A DNA stretch of 64,000 nt from Carya illinoinensis (taxonomy: Eukaryota > Streptophyta > Magnoliopsida > Fagales > Juglandaceae): NCBI RefSeq assembly GCF_018687715.1, contig NC_056766.1, forward strand, positions 28,424,433-28,488,432. The letters are read 5' to 3'. The notes under the pieces are model-generated. The model was not told the DNA's origin. It did not search any database and saw only the letters and a list, made by a program, of their open reading frames with translations. Below, piece by piece: positions 36,388 to 48,546 of this stretch (within the stretch, counting starts at the first letter, position 1; the number at the start of each line of letters is the position of its first letter). The position numbers and the translations under genes are program-made.

Positions 36388-36567
36388 ACTCTACAATAGC
36401 TCTCTCTCTACGGAAAGGTGAGGTGTTTTCTCTCTAAGGTTCTTGTATCTTAGAGGCTTCCTCTTGGACTCAGTCCGAAGAGTTCATCCTTTTTCGAGAA
36501 TCTGGCCTTAGTGGTAGTTTTTCCCAAGACTTCACACGGTTTAGTTCATAATACTAGCCCGAGGTTC

Positions 36568-37959
36568 ATGGCAGAGGAGTTAACAAATCTATATGAGGGA
36601 CTTTGTCTCACGGAAGCAGAGAAACAAGAAGTACTAATCCCTCAAGAGGAGATATTACTATCCGAAGAGAAAAGCAAGAGATGTCTGGCAGCGTTGGTGA
36701 TCGCCGAGAAGGAAGTTAACAAAGGGGCATTCCGAGCTACAATGAGCAAAGCTTGGCAAGTAACAGGGCGGGTCTCGTTCAAAGATCTTGGGCAAAACAA
36801 ATATCTAGTAGAATTCCATACTGCTTTAGAAAAGACCAGGGTCCTCCAGTGTCGCCCGTGGACCTTTGACAGGTTCCTAGTCAACTTACAAGACTGTGAA
36901 GGCTGCTTAACACCAAAAGACTTATCTTTCTCAAAGGAGATCTTCTGGATTCAACTCCATGACCTACCATTTGCAGGGATGAACAAATCGACGGGTGAGA
37001 AACTAGGAGCAACCGTTGGTGACGTGCTTGCAGTGGATGTAGACGCAGGGGGATTATCATGGGGAAGATATCTTAGGGTGAAAGTACAAGTCAATATAAC
37101 CAAAGCTCTGGCAAGAGGAAGCTTCATCAACACAGGTTCTAAATGGTTCTGGATCCCCTTTAGATACGAGAGATTACCATTATTTTGCTTTCATTGTGGG
37201 GTCATTAAGCATCTTGGTCCCTCATGTCCAAACACAATGCTTGAAGGTAAGCACCAGGAAGGTGAAGGAATGCAGTATGGTCAATGGTTACGAGCTAGCC
37301 CCCCAAAGAGAAGCCACCAAAATTTTTCAAAACAGAAAGACGAACATGCAAACTCAGCAGATTGGCACCAAAATAAAAGTGACTCTAGTAACCTCGACGG
37401 GGACGAGCTAGTGCATGATGCTAGACGAAATAGTCCTGTAAGGTCCAATCACAGTGACAGAGCTGGATCAGACACCTACATCTCCCAGAGCCCATGCTTC
37501 AGGAAGGGCAACCTGTATGTTAATGCAGAAAGGCATGGGCAGTCTGACCAGGTATCTTCAAACCCCCTTATCCCCCATGCTTCTCCTGCCACTCACACTG
37601 TAGATCCAACAGAGTCTCGGGCTTATACCCCAGCTGTATCACCCTGCATAGTTCTGGACTCGGTAGGGCCTGATAGCCCAGTAAGACAGGACACTACTCT
37701 CAGCCTACCTTCTCAGAATTCTCCCCTCAAAGCCCCGAAAACTGGCCCACCTAAATCAGGGCCCACCTGGAAGAGAAGGGCCAAAGGTTTAGGCCTCCCA
37801 GCCCAACATGTAGAGTGGGATACTCCTATGAGGGACTTGGTTAAAACAAGACAGAAAAGGAAATGTGCTAATGTTCAGTCGAGTCCCATTTTGACAAGGA
37901 AAAGGTTTAAGCAAGCTTGTATGGCAGAGGCTGCTAAGCAGCCCTGCCATTCCCCATGA
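36568..37959 (+). CDS. LINE ORF1 protein (DUF4283 plus CCHC zinc knuckle)
   Basis: A nucleic-acid-binding protein of the LINE ribonucleoprotein. I prefer the ATG at 36568 (MAEELTNLYEGLCL), which matches plant ORF1 starts; an in-frame ATG at 36511 would add 19 residues. From 36568 the product is 463 residues. A DUF4283-like region spans roughly residues 50-210 (FRATMSKAWQVTGRVSF; WIQLHDLPFAGMNKSTGEKL). A zinc knuckle CX2CX4HX4C (CFHCGVIKHLGPSC) follows at about 205-222. The C-terminal half is polar and Ser/Pro-rich. No stop interrupts it. Its TGA overlaps the ORF2 start as ATGA. Confidence 0.9.
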   Translation: MAEELTNLYEGLCLTEAEKQEVLIPQEEILLSEEKSKRCLAALVIAEKEVNKGAFRATMSKAWQVTGRVSFKDLGQNKYLVEFHTALEKTRVLQCRPWTFDRFLVNLQDCEGCLTPKDLSFSKEIFWIQLHDLPFAGMNKSTGEKLGATVGDVLAVDVDAGGLSWGRYLRVKVQVNITKALARGSFINTGSKWFWIPFRYERLPLFCFHCGVIKHLGPSCPNTMLEGKHQEGEGMQYGQWLRASPPKRSHQNFSKQKDEHANSADWHQNKSDSSNLDGDELVHDARRNSPVRSNHSDRAGSDTYISQSPCFRKGNLYVNAERHGQSDQVSSNPLIPHASPATHTVDPTESRAYTPAVSPCIVLDSVGPDSPVRQDTTLSLPSQNSPLKAPKTGPPKSGPTWKRRAKGLGLPAQHVEWDTPMRDLVKTRQKRKCANVQSSPILTRKRFKQACMAEAAKQPCHSP

Positions 37960-40900
37960 AACACCTGGCATGGAACTGCCGAGGGCTTGGGAACCCTCGG
38001 ACAGTTCGAGAACTTCACCTCATGGTGAAGGAGAAGAGCCCGGATGTCATCTTTTTGAGTGAGACCAAATGTAATAGAACAAGGATGGAGGGGATCAGAA
38101 ACAAACTGAATTTTGATCACAGTTTCATAGTGGACTGTGTTGGCAGGAGTGGTGGCATAGCATTTTTGTGGAAGAAAGAGGTGGAGGCAGAACTGATTTC
38201 GTACTCAAACCATCATATTTCCTTAACTGTATTTCCTGAGAATTTGGAGAGGAGTATTCTTTTAACCGGCTTCTATGGACATCCAGTAGCTGCAAAAAGA
38301 AAAGAGAGCTGGAATCTTATTAGACTTATACACTCTAATATCCAATGCCCATGGCTGTGTTTGGGAGATTTCAATGAAATTCTCCTTCAAGAGGAACAAT
38401 TTGGCTCTCATGCCAGACCATTTCACCAAATGGAGGCATTCAGATCAGTGGTTAATGACTGTGGTATGCAAGACCTGGGATACAATGGGGACTGCTTTAC
38501 CTGGAGTAATAGAAGAGAAGGGTCAGACTTTACTAAAGCCAGACTGGATAGAGCCTTTGTCAATAAGGGTTGGAGGGATCTCAAGCTCATTAATTCAGTG
38601 TTAATCCTACCAGCTCAGTGCTCAGACCATAATCCCATTTTTGTTGCCTGCTCAAGCTCTACTGTTGCTAAAATTCCTAGACCTCGAATATTCAGGTATG
38701 AAGCAGCATGGGGTAAGAAGGAGGAATGTGGACTCTTAGTTAAACAAGCCTGGCTTCAAAGTTGTCATCTCAGTCCTAAGCTAAAAGCCTCTCGAGAAGG
38801 GCTTATAAACTGTAGAGAGAAGCTTAAGGCTTGGGGCAGGAAAGTAATTCAAGATCATAAGAAAGTACTCACAGGCAAAAGAGAGTATCTCAGAAGACTG
38901 CAGGAAGCTAACATAGGACAGAACAATGAACAGATTCAGCAAGCTCAAACAGAGATTGACAAACTGTTAGAGAGTGAAGAGTTGAAATGGAGACAAAGAG
39001 CAAAACAAAGATGGCTTCGAGAAGGGGATAGGAACACTAAATTCTTTCATCAGTGTGCTTCTCACAGGAGATTGGTCAACACTATCAAGCAAGTTGCTAA
39101 TGAGAATGGAGTTACTGTTAATAACCAGAAGGAAGTAGGTTTGGCTTTTCAAGACTTTTATAGAAACCTTTTCTCTACTTCTGATCCTCAAGGAAGTGAT
39201 GCTTTGCTTCATTCCTTCCAGGCCCGTGTCACTAGGGAAATGAATAGAACTTTAACCAGTCCATATTCCACAGAGGAAATCCAAAGAGCTATTCTTGACA
39301 TGAACCCGATGGGATCTCCTGGGCCAGATGGCTTTCCAGCCCTATTCTATCATCAACACTGGCCAGTAGTTGGAAAAGAAGTCTCTGAGGCAGTCCTGGA
39401 ATTACTGAACACAGGAAAGGGTTTCAAGGATATTAACAGCACCTTTATATCCTTAATACCAAAGAAGAAAGTCCCTAAATCTGTCACAGACTATAGGCCT
39501 ATAAGCCTTTGCAATGTCTTCTATAAGATCATTGCCAAAGTGTTAGCTAACAGATTAAAAGTCATTTTACCAAATGTCATATCTCCAAACTAGAGTGCTT
39601 TTGTGGCAGGAAGATTAATCTCGGATAATATTGTGGTGGCTTATGAACTCTTGCACTCAATGAAGAACAGGCTCAAAGGCAGACAAAATGGTTACATGGC
39701 ACTCAACCTTGACATGAGTAAGGCATACGATAGAGTAGAATGGAGTTTCCTGCAATCAGCATTATTGAAGATGGGCTTTGACAGTAGCTGGGTGGAACTG
39801 GTGATGGAATGTGTATCTACAGTGAGCTACTCGATCTTGGTGAATGGCATCCCACAGCCAACCTTCCAACCAACTAGGGGAATTCGACAGGGGGACCCTC
39901 TCTCTCCCTATCTATTCATTATTTGCTCAGAAATGCTAACTCACTGCCTGAACCAGGCAGAATCACAAGGGGCAATATCTGGGATACCAGTGGCACGAGG
40001 AGCCATGAGAGTTACTCACTTGTTTTTGCAGATGACAGCCTAGTGTTTTGTAAATCTAACCCTGAGGAATGGACTAGACTACAACATACTCTATCTTCTT
40101 TTGAGCTGGCTTTTGGACAGCGCCTCAATTTTGAGAAGTCCTCCATCTATTTCAGTAGCAACACCAAACCAGACACTCAATTCTCCATTTTAGAGCTAGC
40201 AGGCATCAAAGCAACTGGAGCTTTCGACAAGTACTTGGGTCTACCATCTTATGTTGGTAGAAATAAGCAAAAAGCCTTCAGCTCCATACTTGATCAAGTG
40301 AAAAGGAAGATGTCAAACTGGAAGGTAAACATGCTATCTAAAGGTGGCAAGGAAATACTACTGAAGTCAGTTTTACAGGCCATCCCAACGTATAGCATGG
40401 GTATATTTCTCCTGCTAAAAGCTATTTTGAGAAGACTTAACCAGCTCTTACAGTCTTTCTGGTGGGGCCAAAAGGAAAACAGATCCAAGATTCACTGGAT
40501 CAGCTGGAAGGACATGGGAAAACAGAAGAGCAAGGGAGGACTGGGCTTTAGGGACTTTGAGCAATTCAATTTGGCCTTGCTAGCAAAGCAAGGGTGGAGG
40601 CTCCTACAAGCTCAAACCTCCCTTGCTGCATAGGTCCTTAAAGCTAAGTATTATCCTACCTCGAGTTTCCTCTCAGTCAGGAAGAGAGCTTCAGATTCCT
40701 ATGTATGGAAAAGCCTCCTTGCAGCCAGACATGTCCTCGAAGAAGGCCTACTGTGGAGAGTAGGCAACGGTAAACATATTAGGATTTGGTCTGACAAGTG
40801 GGTGCCAAGGCCATCCTCCTATATGATACAATCCCCTGTGAGTATACTAAATAAGGAGGCTTCAGTTGACCAACTAATCAACCCTCAGACCATGCAGTGG

Positions 40901-42058
40901 AACCTTGGCCTAATCCACTCAATTTTTTCAGAAGAGGAGGCAAACCTTATCTGTAAAATGCCTATAAGCCCCTGCAGGAGCCAAGATGTCCTATCTTGGA
41001 GGTGCTCAAGTAATGGTAAGTTCTCTGTAAAAAGTGCTTACCACCTGCAGAGCTCTATGAGAGAGTATGTTAAGGGGCAACCTTCCAATAGCAACACGGT
41101 TTCTAAGGTATGGGACAGGCTGTGGAGCATCGGGGTTCCTAATGGCACCAAATCTCTCATGTGGAGAGCAGATAAGGAATCTCTTCCTACTAATCTCAAC
41201 CTGCTAAAGAGGAAGGTGGTGACATCTCCCTTATGCCCCATTTGCCTTACTGAGGAGGAAACAGTTTCCCATGCTCTTTGGTCATGCAAGTCAGCTCAGG
41301 ATGTGTGGTATTTGGGCTCGAGACAGTTACAGAAGATGAGTAGCACTGCTGAGACCTTCAAAGAGCTTCTGGAATCCATGCTTGAGAAACTTCCCCCAGA
41401 AGTTTTGAGTGAGGTGGCTGTTACAGTCAAGCTCCTGTGGAAGCAAAGAAACAGCCTAGTGTTTGAGGATTTGTTCTCTTCACCTGCAAACCTCTCTAAA
41501 AGGATCCAAGCAGAACTGTCTATTATTAAATCAGGAGCTGAGCAAGGTGATGTCAAGCAACCAAGGCAGGTACTGAGTCCACAATCGTGGACACCTCCCC
41601 CTCTAAGAATGCTCAAAGCAAATTGGGATGCTGCTATGGATAAGATCAACTCAAGGGTGGGGATTGGGGTAGTCATTAGAGACTCCAAAGGTCTGACGAT
41701 AGCTACTCTGTGGGCATGCAAAGACATGCACCCGGATCCTATTCTCGGTGAGGCAGTGGCTGCTCTCCGAGCAACATCTCTCTGTGCTGACCTGGGGCTA
41801 ACTCACATTGTGTTGGAAGGTGATTCGATGGGAGTAGTAGGGGCTGTGCAGCAGGCAGAAGAAAGTTGGTCTTCGGTTGGCCTTATGGTTAGAGACATAA
41901 GGCTTATCCTCTCCAACTTCATAAGCTGGTCTATTAGGCATGTACCAAGGAGAGACAATGGCGTTGCTCATGGCCTGGCCAAGCACGCCCTGTCTCATCC
42001 AAGTGAATGTATTTTGCTGGGGGACTATCCCCCATGTATTCAAAACTTATTTCCTTGA
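37956..42058 (+). pseudogene. LINE ORF2: endonuclease, reverse transcriptase, RNase H (three lesions)
   Basis: The ORF starts at an ATG overlapping the ORF1 stop. Domains in order: an AP-type endonuclease (NCRGLGNPRTVREL; FLSETK; CLGDFNEIL; SDHNPIF, residues 1-230); a coiled region; reverse transcriptase ([46 protein letters not shown]); a zinc-binding zf-RVT region (PLCPICLTEEETVSHALW); and RNase H (LKANWDAAM; LEGDSMGVV; RHVPRRDNGVAHGLAK). Three breaks: a TAG at 39591-39593; loss of one base in the T run at 40023-40027, which throws the frame just before the FADD active site; and a TAG at 40631-40633. The remainder reads well, so decay is recent. This copy cannot make a full ORF2 protein. 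Confidence 0.93.
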
Positions 42059-42109
42059 ATGATAACAGGTTCTTCCTTTCAAAAAAAAAAAAAAAAAACT
42101 CTACAATAG

Positions 42110-43650
42110 GATGTAATTGAGAAGAGTAATACTACATACAGTCATAGAATATGCAAACGCAACGTAATCATTTTGAAAAAGAGTGGGGTACACGATTAAA
42201 AAGTTAGTTTTTTTTTTTCATGTAAGTCCCGTATTTATTCACTTTTTTCAAATAGACTATGACGCTTGTATAATTATGACTATAAATATTATTTTTCAAT
42301 TAAAAATTAAGTAGGAATACTGTCGCAACCTCTAGAACGAGTAAAGTTGACGTACGTGGATAACCTACGGTCAAGAAGGTTGTTTCTCTCGCCGGAGAAT
42401 AATAAAGTTTGGGACGTTGCAAACCTTTAGTATTATATATTCTAAATATCCAAAAAAAGCTAATTGTTATTTGGGATTAGAAAGTTACTAAATAAAATTG
42501 AAAATAATTTCTAAAAATGAAAGGTTTGGATATTTCATTGATGAAAATCATTCATAGTAGATGAATTTCGATGCGCGTCAAAACACCATAAAAGCTATTT
42601 AAAATCGTTTCTATTGTAAAGTGAAGTTGAAATAAGATGAATCGAGATAAAAGTTAAAAGTCAAATAAAATATTATTAATTTTTTTTTAAACATTATTAT
42701 TATTTTAATATTTGAAAAAGTTAAATTTTTGTTAGATTTTGTATACACATTTAAAAAAATTGTAATGATTAGATGAGATGAAATGAATTAATATTAACTC
42801 TGAATTCAAACGAGACTTTCAACAAATAGATTGATGATTCTTTTGGATGTTGAAATGGATTAGATCAAATAAATTCAAACAAAAACACTTTTCAATTTTA
42901 TAACTTCAACTTTTTCAATTAATCAGAACCTAATCATTACAATTTTTTTAAACTTTGAAATAAAATGAAAAAAAAAAATTAAGAATTTTCAAATTTTAAA
43001 ATAAAATAATATCAAAAAATTATATTCTAATAATATTTTAATTTTATAATATTTTTAATCAATTTTTTTTCTCTTTTATTTTTCACAATTTTATAAAATA
43101 TCTTTAACTCAAATCATTTGACTATTAATTATAAATTATTTTATTACCATTCATAAATTTTTTAAGCATCCAATCGATGTCTGAATTAATTTAGAAAACA
43201 AGAAGTGAATTGTGGGAGCGGAAAAGACAACAAAATGTCAAAAACTCAAAATTATTAAAGAAAAATACTATTTATCATTTTCATTACATATATTAATATA
43301 TAATTTATTATTTTTGTGATTATATTTAAATACATATATTTATTCATTAATATGCATATTTAAATAAAAGAAAAAAAATTATAAATCATGTGTTAAGGTG
43401 TTATATTAGAAATGGTAAGTAGATTTTCTATTTTATAAAAATAAGAAGAAATTCAAAAACATAATTATTTATGTTAAAAGTTCTGTTTAGATAATAAAAA
43501 CATTTTATTTAATTTTATTTTATTATTATAATTTTTTAAATTTTTATATAAAATATAATAAATATTTTTTTTTTAATTTTAAAACATTAATAATATTTAA
43601 AAATAATATTTTAATAATATTTTTTTTTAACATTTTGCAACTCTATCAAA
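42110..43650. other. AT-rich upstream interval packed with MITE-like repeats
   Basis: A family B copy lies at about 42126-42300. Family A copies lie at 42600-42815 and, inverted, 42840-43190; a related decayed stretch continues at 43480-43660. No coding sequence is seen. The interval ends at the promoter region of the heat shock gene. Confidence 0.5.
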
Positions 43651-43748
43651 ATCTATCCAATACAATTGTTCCAAGTTTCGAGCAGTCTCCAGCACCTTCC
43701 GCTCAACATTGACTTCCACTCTCACTACATTTCCTAAAATGATCATCC

Positions 43749-43858
43749 GAACTTTCTCCAACATTCTTCTTTAGACAAAACTGAGTGGCAAAGATTCTAC
43801 CCAGCTCCAGAAGCTTCATGAAGCTACTCTCCCCATTCTCTTCAATCCAATATATATA
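43749..43858 (+). promoter_or_regulatory. heat shock elements and TATA box of the sHSP gene
   Basis: A perfect three-unit heat shock element, GAAGCTTCATGAA, lies at 43810-43822. A second GAAnnTTC pair (GAACTTTC) is at 43749-43756. A TATATATA box follows at 43851-43858, about 30 bp from the main element and 126 bp before the ATG. This arrangement is the usual heat shock factor target in plant small heat shock genes. Confidence 0.75.
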
Positions 43859-43983
43859 CTAGTACACCTAGATTCATCAACAACCCAGAACCATTAGCAA
43901 ACAAGCAAGAAAAATCTAGATCTCTTTCTCAATAATTACATTCAGATTCAGATTCAATTTCTGTTCCTATCCAACAGCTAAAG

Positions 43984-44478
43984 ATGTCCCTGATTCAATC
44001 CCTCTTTGATCAGCGAAGCTTTTCGGATCCTTTCCGCGGATTCTTCCTCGAAAACTCAGACAATATGTTAGGATCTGGGAACACCCAAATGGACTGGAAG
44101 GAAACCCCTCACGCACATATCTTTGAGATTGATCTTCCGGGCCTTACAAAAGAGGACGTGAAGCTCGAAGTGCATGAAGACAGAGTGATTCGTATAAGTG
44201 CGGAGAGGAAAGATGTTCAGGAAGAGGACGATAAGACCTTTTACAAGTGGCACTGCAAAGAGAGATATAGCGGCAGCTTTGCGAGAGAGTTCCGTTTGCC
44301 AGAGAATGCAAAGGTTGATGAGATTAAGGCTTCGATGAAAGATGGGGTGCTTGTTGTAACTGTGCCTAAAAACGAGACCAAAAATAAGGATAAAAAGCAT
44401 CATAAGGCGGTCGAGATTTCTGGAGACGAAGGAAATCCTCCAAAAGGACTTTCTCGTTTTGTTTGCTGCAAAGCTTGA
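43984..44478 (+). CDS. small heat shock protein, cytosolic class I-like
   Basis: A 164-residue intronless ATP-independent chaperone that would bind unfolding proteins as oligomers. The N-terminus [20 protein letters not shown] resembles class I small heat shock proteins. The alpha-crystallin domain spans about residues 36-142: [17 protein letters not shown], then [15 protein letters not shown], then [19 protein letters not shown] and [10 protein letters not shown]. The C-terminus carries the class I-like AVEISG motif but continues with a longer tail ([18 protein letters not shown]) than typical class I members. There is no targeting peptide. Heat shock elements upstream support heat induction. 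Class I is the best fit; a divergent class cannot be excluded. Confidence 0.92.
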   Translation: MSLIQSLFDQRSFSDPFRGFFLENSDNMLGSGNTQMDWKETPHAHIFEIDLPGLTKEDVKLEVHEDRVIRISAERKDVQEEDDKTFYKWHCKERYSGSFAREFRLPENAKVDEIKASMKDGVLVVTVPKNETKNKDKKHHKAVEISGDEGNPPKGLSRFVCCKA

Positions 44479-46739
44479 TGATTTGGTGTGTGATAATCTG
44501 TTTTCTTTTTCCTTTTCCGGGTTACGGTTTATTAAGTTCTGTTTGTGTTAAAATTGTATATTTTTCTACCAAAAGTGAGATTATGAAGTGTATACATATG
44601 ATCAAAGTTGTTAATGAAGAGCGATTTGAGATGAGAATAAATTTATTTTGATATAATAATAATTATGTTAATAGAAAATAACTTTGTAATTTTAGATAAA
44701 TCTTGCATATTTAAAAAAAATGAAAAAAAAATATAAAATTTATATATAAAATTAATATTTTAATAATATATATATTTTTAAAAAAAATTAAGACTATATT
44801 TATCATTTATATATATATATCGATCGCAACTCCAAAATGGATAAGATTTTACCTCTTTAAGCCTCCAAACTGTCATTCTTTTTACAAATAATTATTGATA
44901 AGGCACCAAAAGATTTTGGTGAACATGTCCTCCAGTAAGGCACTGATAGACTTTGCATAAGCTCATTCCCTGGGCAACGTATCCTCGCAGGAGCTACTGC
45001 CAACAATAAAAAAAAGAAAAGAAAAGAAAAACTAAAGACTTTCCTGAGACCATCACTAATAGGAAAAGAAGACCTCATCAAGAAGGAAGATCATCGCAAA
45101 TATGTCATAAACAATAGAACTTTATTAAAGTGGGGCATGATCGTACATATGACAATGCTCTGGCCATAACTTTGATTAAGATGATCATAATCGCACATAA
45201 GACGATAATTCAAAATTTTAGCGTGCACATCATGGTAACTGGGCTCTTCCTGGTGAGTGTTGGGGTTGAGTGGAGATATAGAGATGGATTAGATGGAGAG
45301 AAAGTAATAGCGGAGTCGATCTTCAAACGATAGTCTATGTTTATTGGTGCAGTCGATCTTTAAAGGTATTTATTAAGATGGAGTATAAGAAATGTATCAT
45401 AAATTCTAAAACTTCAGTCCACCAAATAAGCTTTCAAATATCACAAAAGAAGTTCTCTTTCTTGGCCACATTCACACCACAAAAATATATTTATATATAA
45501 AACGGAGTAGGAAGTAGGTTTCCTGAACATTCATTAGAGTGGAATGTGGAGCGTACATTGAGCGAATAATCTGTCTAAAAATTTTCGAGATAGGATCGAG
45601 TTAAAGTTTGCTTGAATTAGAGTCGAGTCACAATCAAGTATTTAGAATATCATTTTAAATAGGAAATTAAGTCACTATTCTAACAAATCTCTATTTTAGC
45701 TTGAATTCTATCAAGCCTAAATAAAATGAATTCTATCGAATCGAATTTTATCATTTGTGAACAAAGATATCAAAGATGATTATCAAAGACCGACAAACAA
45801 ATCGCTCCACAAATTTCAAATAGAACACAAGGTTTATCTTTGAAGAAGTCAATTTCCACTCAAAAATCTTCAATTGCATAAATGACTAAATCAAAGGCTT
45901 GGTCTTAATGAAGAATCTCAATCTCTTTACATAAAGACAAACACACTACGATATAGATTGCTTATTTGAACAACGGCTTCTAAATATATATGAAGGTTAA
46001 CAATAAATATTCTCTACTACAAAAAAAGCACCACAAAGTTAGATGAGCATATTCCGAATGTAGCCAAACTGCCTCCTCTATCTCCACAATGAAATTATAC
46101 ATTTGCTCTCAATGTGTGCCAATGCTAAAATCTAAATCATGCTCATTTCTAATAGCATGATCTAGAGTACTATATGTACTCGATTGTAAAGGTTTCCTAG
46201 CAACTTCACCTTATTGTTATAACCCTATTCTTATTCGCTATGGAAGATAGCAAACACTGTGAAAAAATAACAGTTCATCCAATAGCAATTTGTGTTGACC
46301 ACTTCACCCAAATCAACAAATCCAAAAGCATACTATGGGCTCTCTTGAAGAGTTTGATTCATCCATTTCGTTACCACATTTCTGTAGACTAGATCCGACT
46401 ATACATTCTAACAAACACTCAACCTTCTCGTCCGTAGATCAATAGCTTTCTCTAGTACTTGAATGCATCAAACACGTCACTCACTACTTCAGAAAACAAG
46501 TTCAGTCTTTTCTCAAAATAGTCTTTAAACAACATGAGTACAAATAGGACACCACATTGTACAATATGTACTTTGAAGATTAGAATAAATAAATTGCAGT
46601 AAACCTGATTTTCCAATGCTTCACAAGAATACAGTGCCAACACAAAATTCAAACTTTCTTGTCTTCTAATCACAGAAAGCAAAAAACTAGCTACTCAGAA
46701 ATGACCATACTCGTTCACCCTATGACCCAATCACATGTG
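44479..46739. other. gene-free interval downstream of the sHSP gene
   Basis: 3' UTR and AT-rich intergenic DNA. The ORFs at 44857-45081, 45130-45333 and 46452-46682 have no recognisable domain and lie in low-complexity or AT-rich sequence. No repeat ends were found. Confidence 0.4.
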
Positions 46740-47995
46740 CTATAAACGAGTAACATTTGAATCTAGACCATCTAAAGATGTAGTTGCACCAATCACTATC
46801 TCACCAAGAAGAAAATAAAAACCATATATTTTATTCCCTATCATTACCACCGAAGAGCCATTGTAGACTTGAATGAATCTACCTTCAACTAAATACTGAT
46901 AGCCAAATGAGTCAAGAATACTCAAAGATATAAGATTTTTCTTCAAAGACAGATATGCCAAAAGTTAGACAAAGTTCTGATGGTTCCATCATACATCTTA
47001 ATCTTAACTGAATTGATCCTAACAATATCACAAGTTATATCATTCCCAACTAAAACGGAATCATTGTTGACTGATTCATAGGTAGTGAACCAATCTCTCA
47101 TGTGACACATATGGAACGTACAAGTTGAATTTATGATCCACTTGTCACCAAAATAGCCACTAGAGCCACTGACTGTTAGGACACTATTAGAGTTGATAGT
47201 ATTCTCAACAACACTAGCAATATTAGAGGAATTTGCTTCCTCATTTTTTAATCTAGGACACTCATTCTTGTAATGACCAAACTTGTGAAAATAATGATAT
47301 TTAACATTTTTCTTGTTAAATATAGAGTTGCCATTGGAATTACTCCCACTATGATCCGAACCTCTTCCACCATATCTACCATCAGAGGAATATTTCACAA
47401 ACAAGCCAACGACTTGATTATCTATGTCTTGTACACCAAATTTTGTTCTCAACTCCTTAGAATTCATAGTAGAGTTTACATTTGCTAGGGAGATGGTATC
47501 TTTATTGTACAACATTGAGTTCACAAAGTTATTAAAAGACATAGGCAACAAACACAACAAACTTAAAGCTTGATCTTCCTCTTCAAGTTTAATATCAATA
47601 TTCTTTAGATCCATAGTGATTTTGTTAAATTCATTTACATGATTGGACAAAGTAGTACCTTCCTTCATTCAGAGAGTGTACAACCGTTGCTTCAAATATA
47701 AATGGTTGGTGACTAACTTCTTCAAATACAAATTCTCCAATTTCCTCTAAAGACCCAAGGCGATCTCTTTTTCAGCCACTACATGCAAAACTTTATCTGA
47801 AAGAGATAACAAAATCACACTATGTGCTTTCTCTTCCTCTTCCTTTGTTGATGTAGAAGGTTCGTCCAACACCTTATCCTCCAAGACTTTTGCCAAATTG
47901 GAGGAGAAAGAGACTCTTTGAGCTCCTTCAACCCCACAACGAGAGCTCCAAAGAGAGTATCTTCTCCAAAAAATGGGTCTTCAACCTCCATTGTA
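46740..47995 (-). pseudogene. copia gag-protease remnant
   Basis: The minus strand encodes a copia gag (VNEFNKITMDLKNIDIKL; LLCLLPMSFNNFVNSML, about 47640-47505), a decayed zinc knuckle and the start of protease and pre-integrase. The knuckle reads YHYFHKFGHYKNEC, so the first two zinc cysteines are lost. The protease motif reads INSTCTFHM where an Asp-Ser-Gly-like motif is usual, so the catalytic Asp is missing. N-terminal gag pieces continue to about 47995, with stops. No LTRs were found for it. Confidence 0.8.
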
Positions 47996-48264
47996 CATTG
48001 AGTAATGAGAGACTATAAAATGCTCATATTATAGTAGATTTGTCCTCCAAACAACCCATAGACATAAGCATTGTGTCAAACCATGTAAATTTATGTCTCA
48101 ATCTCTACTTATATTTCTTGTATTTATTTTTTATTCACTGTTATGGATGTACGTATAGATACTGTACAATTGCTCTAGACTGTTACTAGTGGCTTTGGAC
48201 CTTTCCTCAAAATCTATTACTTGAATGTTTTGTTTACTTTGATGCCACAAGTTTGAAAAGTTTT

Positions 48265-48546
48265 TGTGAAATCGTTACTTGTCCCAAAATGTAAAGCAAA
48301 TAGAAAGAAGTAGATTTAATCATTTATAATTATTTTAATATTCCTCGATCTTCACGTGAGGGCTAAACTCCTCCTCAATAAGTGGGCCTAACAGGTGGAA
48401 TATTTAATTAAATGTGTGAAGTGCAGAGTCAGGATTTGAACTTAAAACTTCTACTCTGATACCATGTTAAATCACTACATTTTTCAAAAGTTTAAATTGA
48501 TAGAAAAATGTAGATTTAGATTTAATCACTTATAATTGTTTTAACA
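48265..48546 (-). mobile_element. TRIM (terminal-repeat retrotransposon in miniature)
   Basis: Two short similar repeats (48265-48340 and 48475-48546, about 72-76 bp, sharing 'agatttaatca.ttataatt') flank a 134 bp non-coding interior. On the minus strand the right repeat ends ...TTTAACA and is followed at 48474-48464 by TGGTATCAGAG, the initiator tRNA-Met primer-binding site. The interior has the phrase 'gtcaggatttgaactta', familiar from common plant TRIMs. Flanks are gtttt and ctttt, a near match to a 5 bp target duplication. There is no coding capacity. Confidence 0.75.

Larger units (their letters stand above)
36400..42097 (+). mobile_element. L1-type plant LINE, full length, 5.7 kb
   Basis: The element starts with 'ctctctctctacgg' and ends in an uninterrupted A18 tract. 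A perfect 12 bp target duplication ACTCTACAATAG flanks it (36388-36399 and 42098-42109). It has two ORFs in the order ORF1 then endonuclease-reverse transcriptase-RNase H. The target was the older LINE remnant on the opposite strand. A perfect duplication, a clean poly(A) tail and only three lesions in ORF2 indicate a relatively young copy. Confidence 0.96.

Noticed and set aside
44068..44403. 111-codon minus-strand ORF
   Set aside because: It is a shadow of the small heat shock protein gene.
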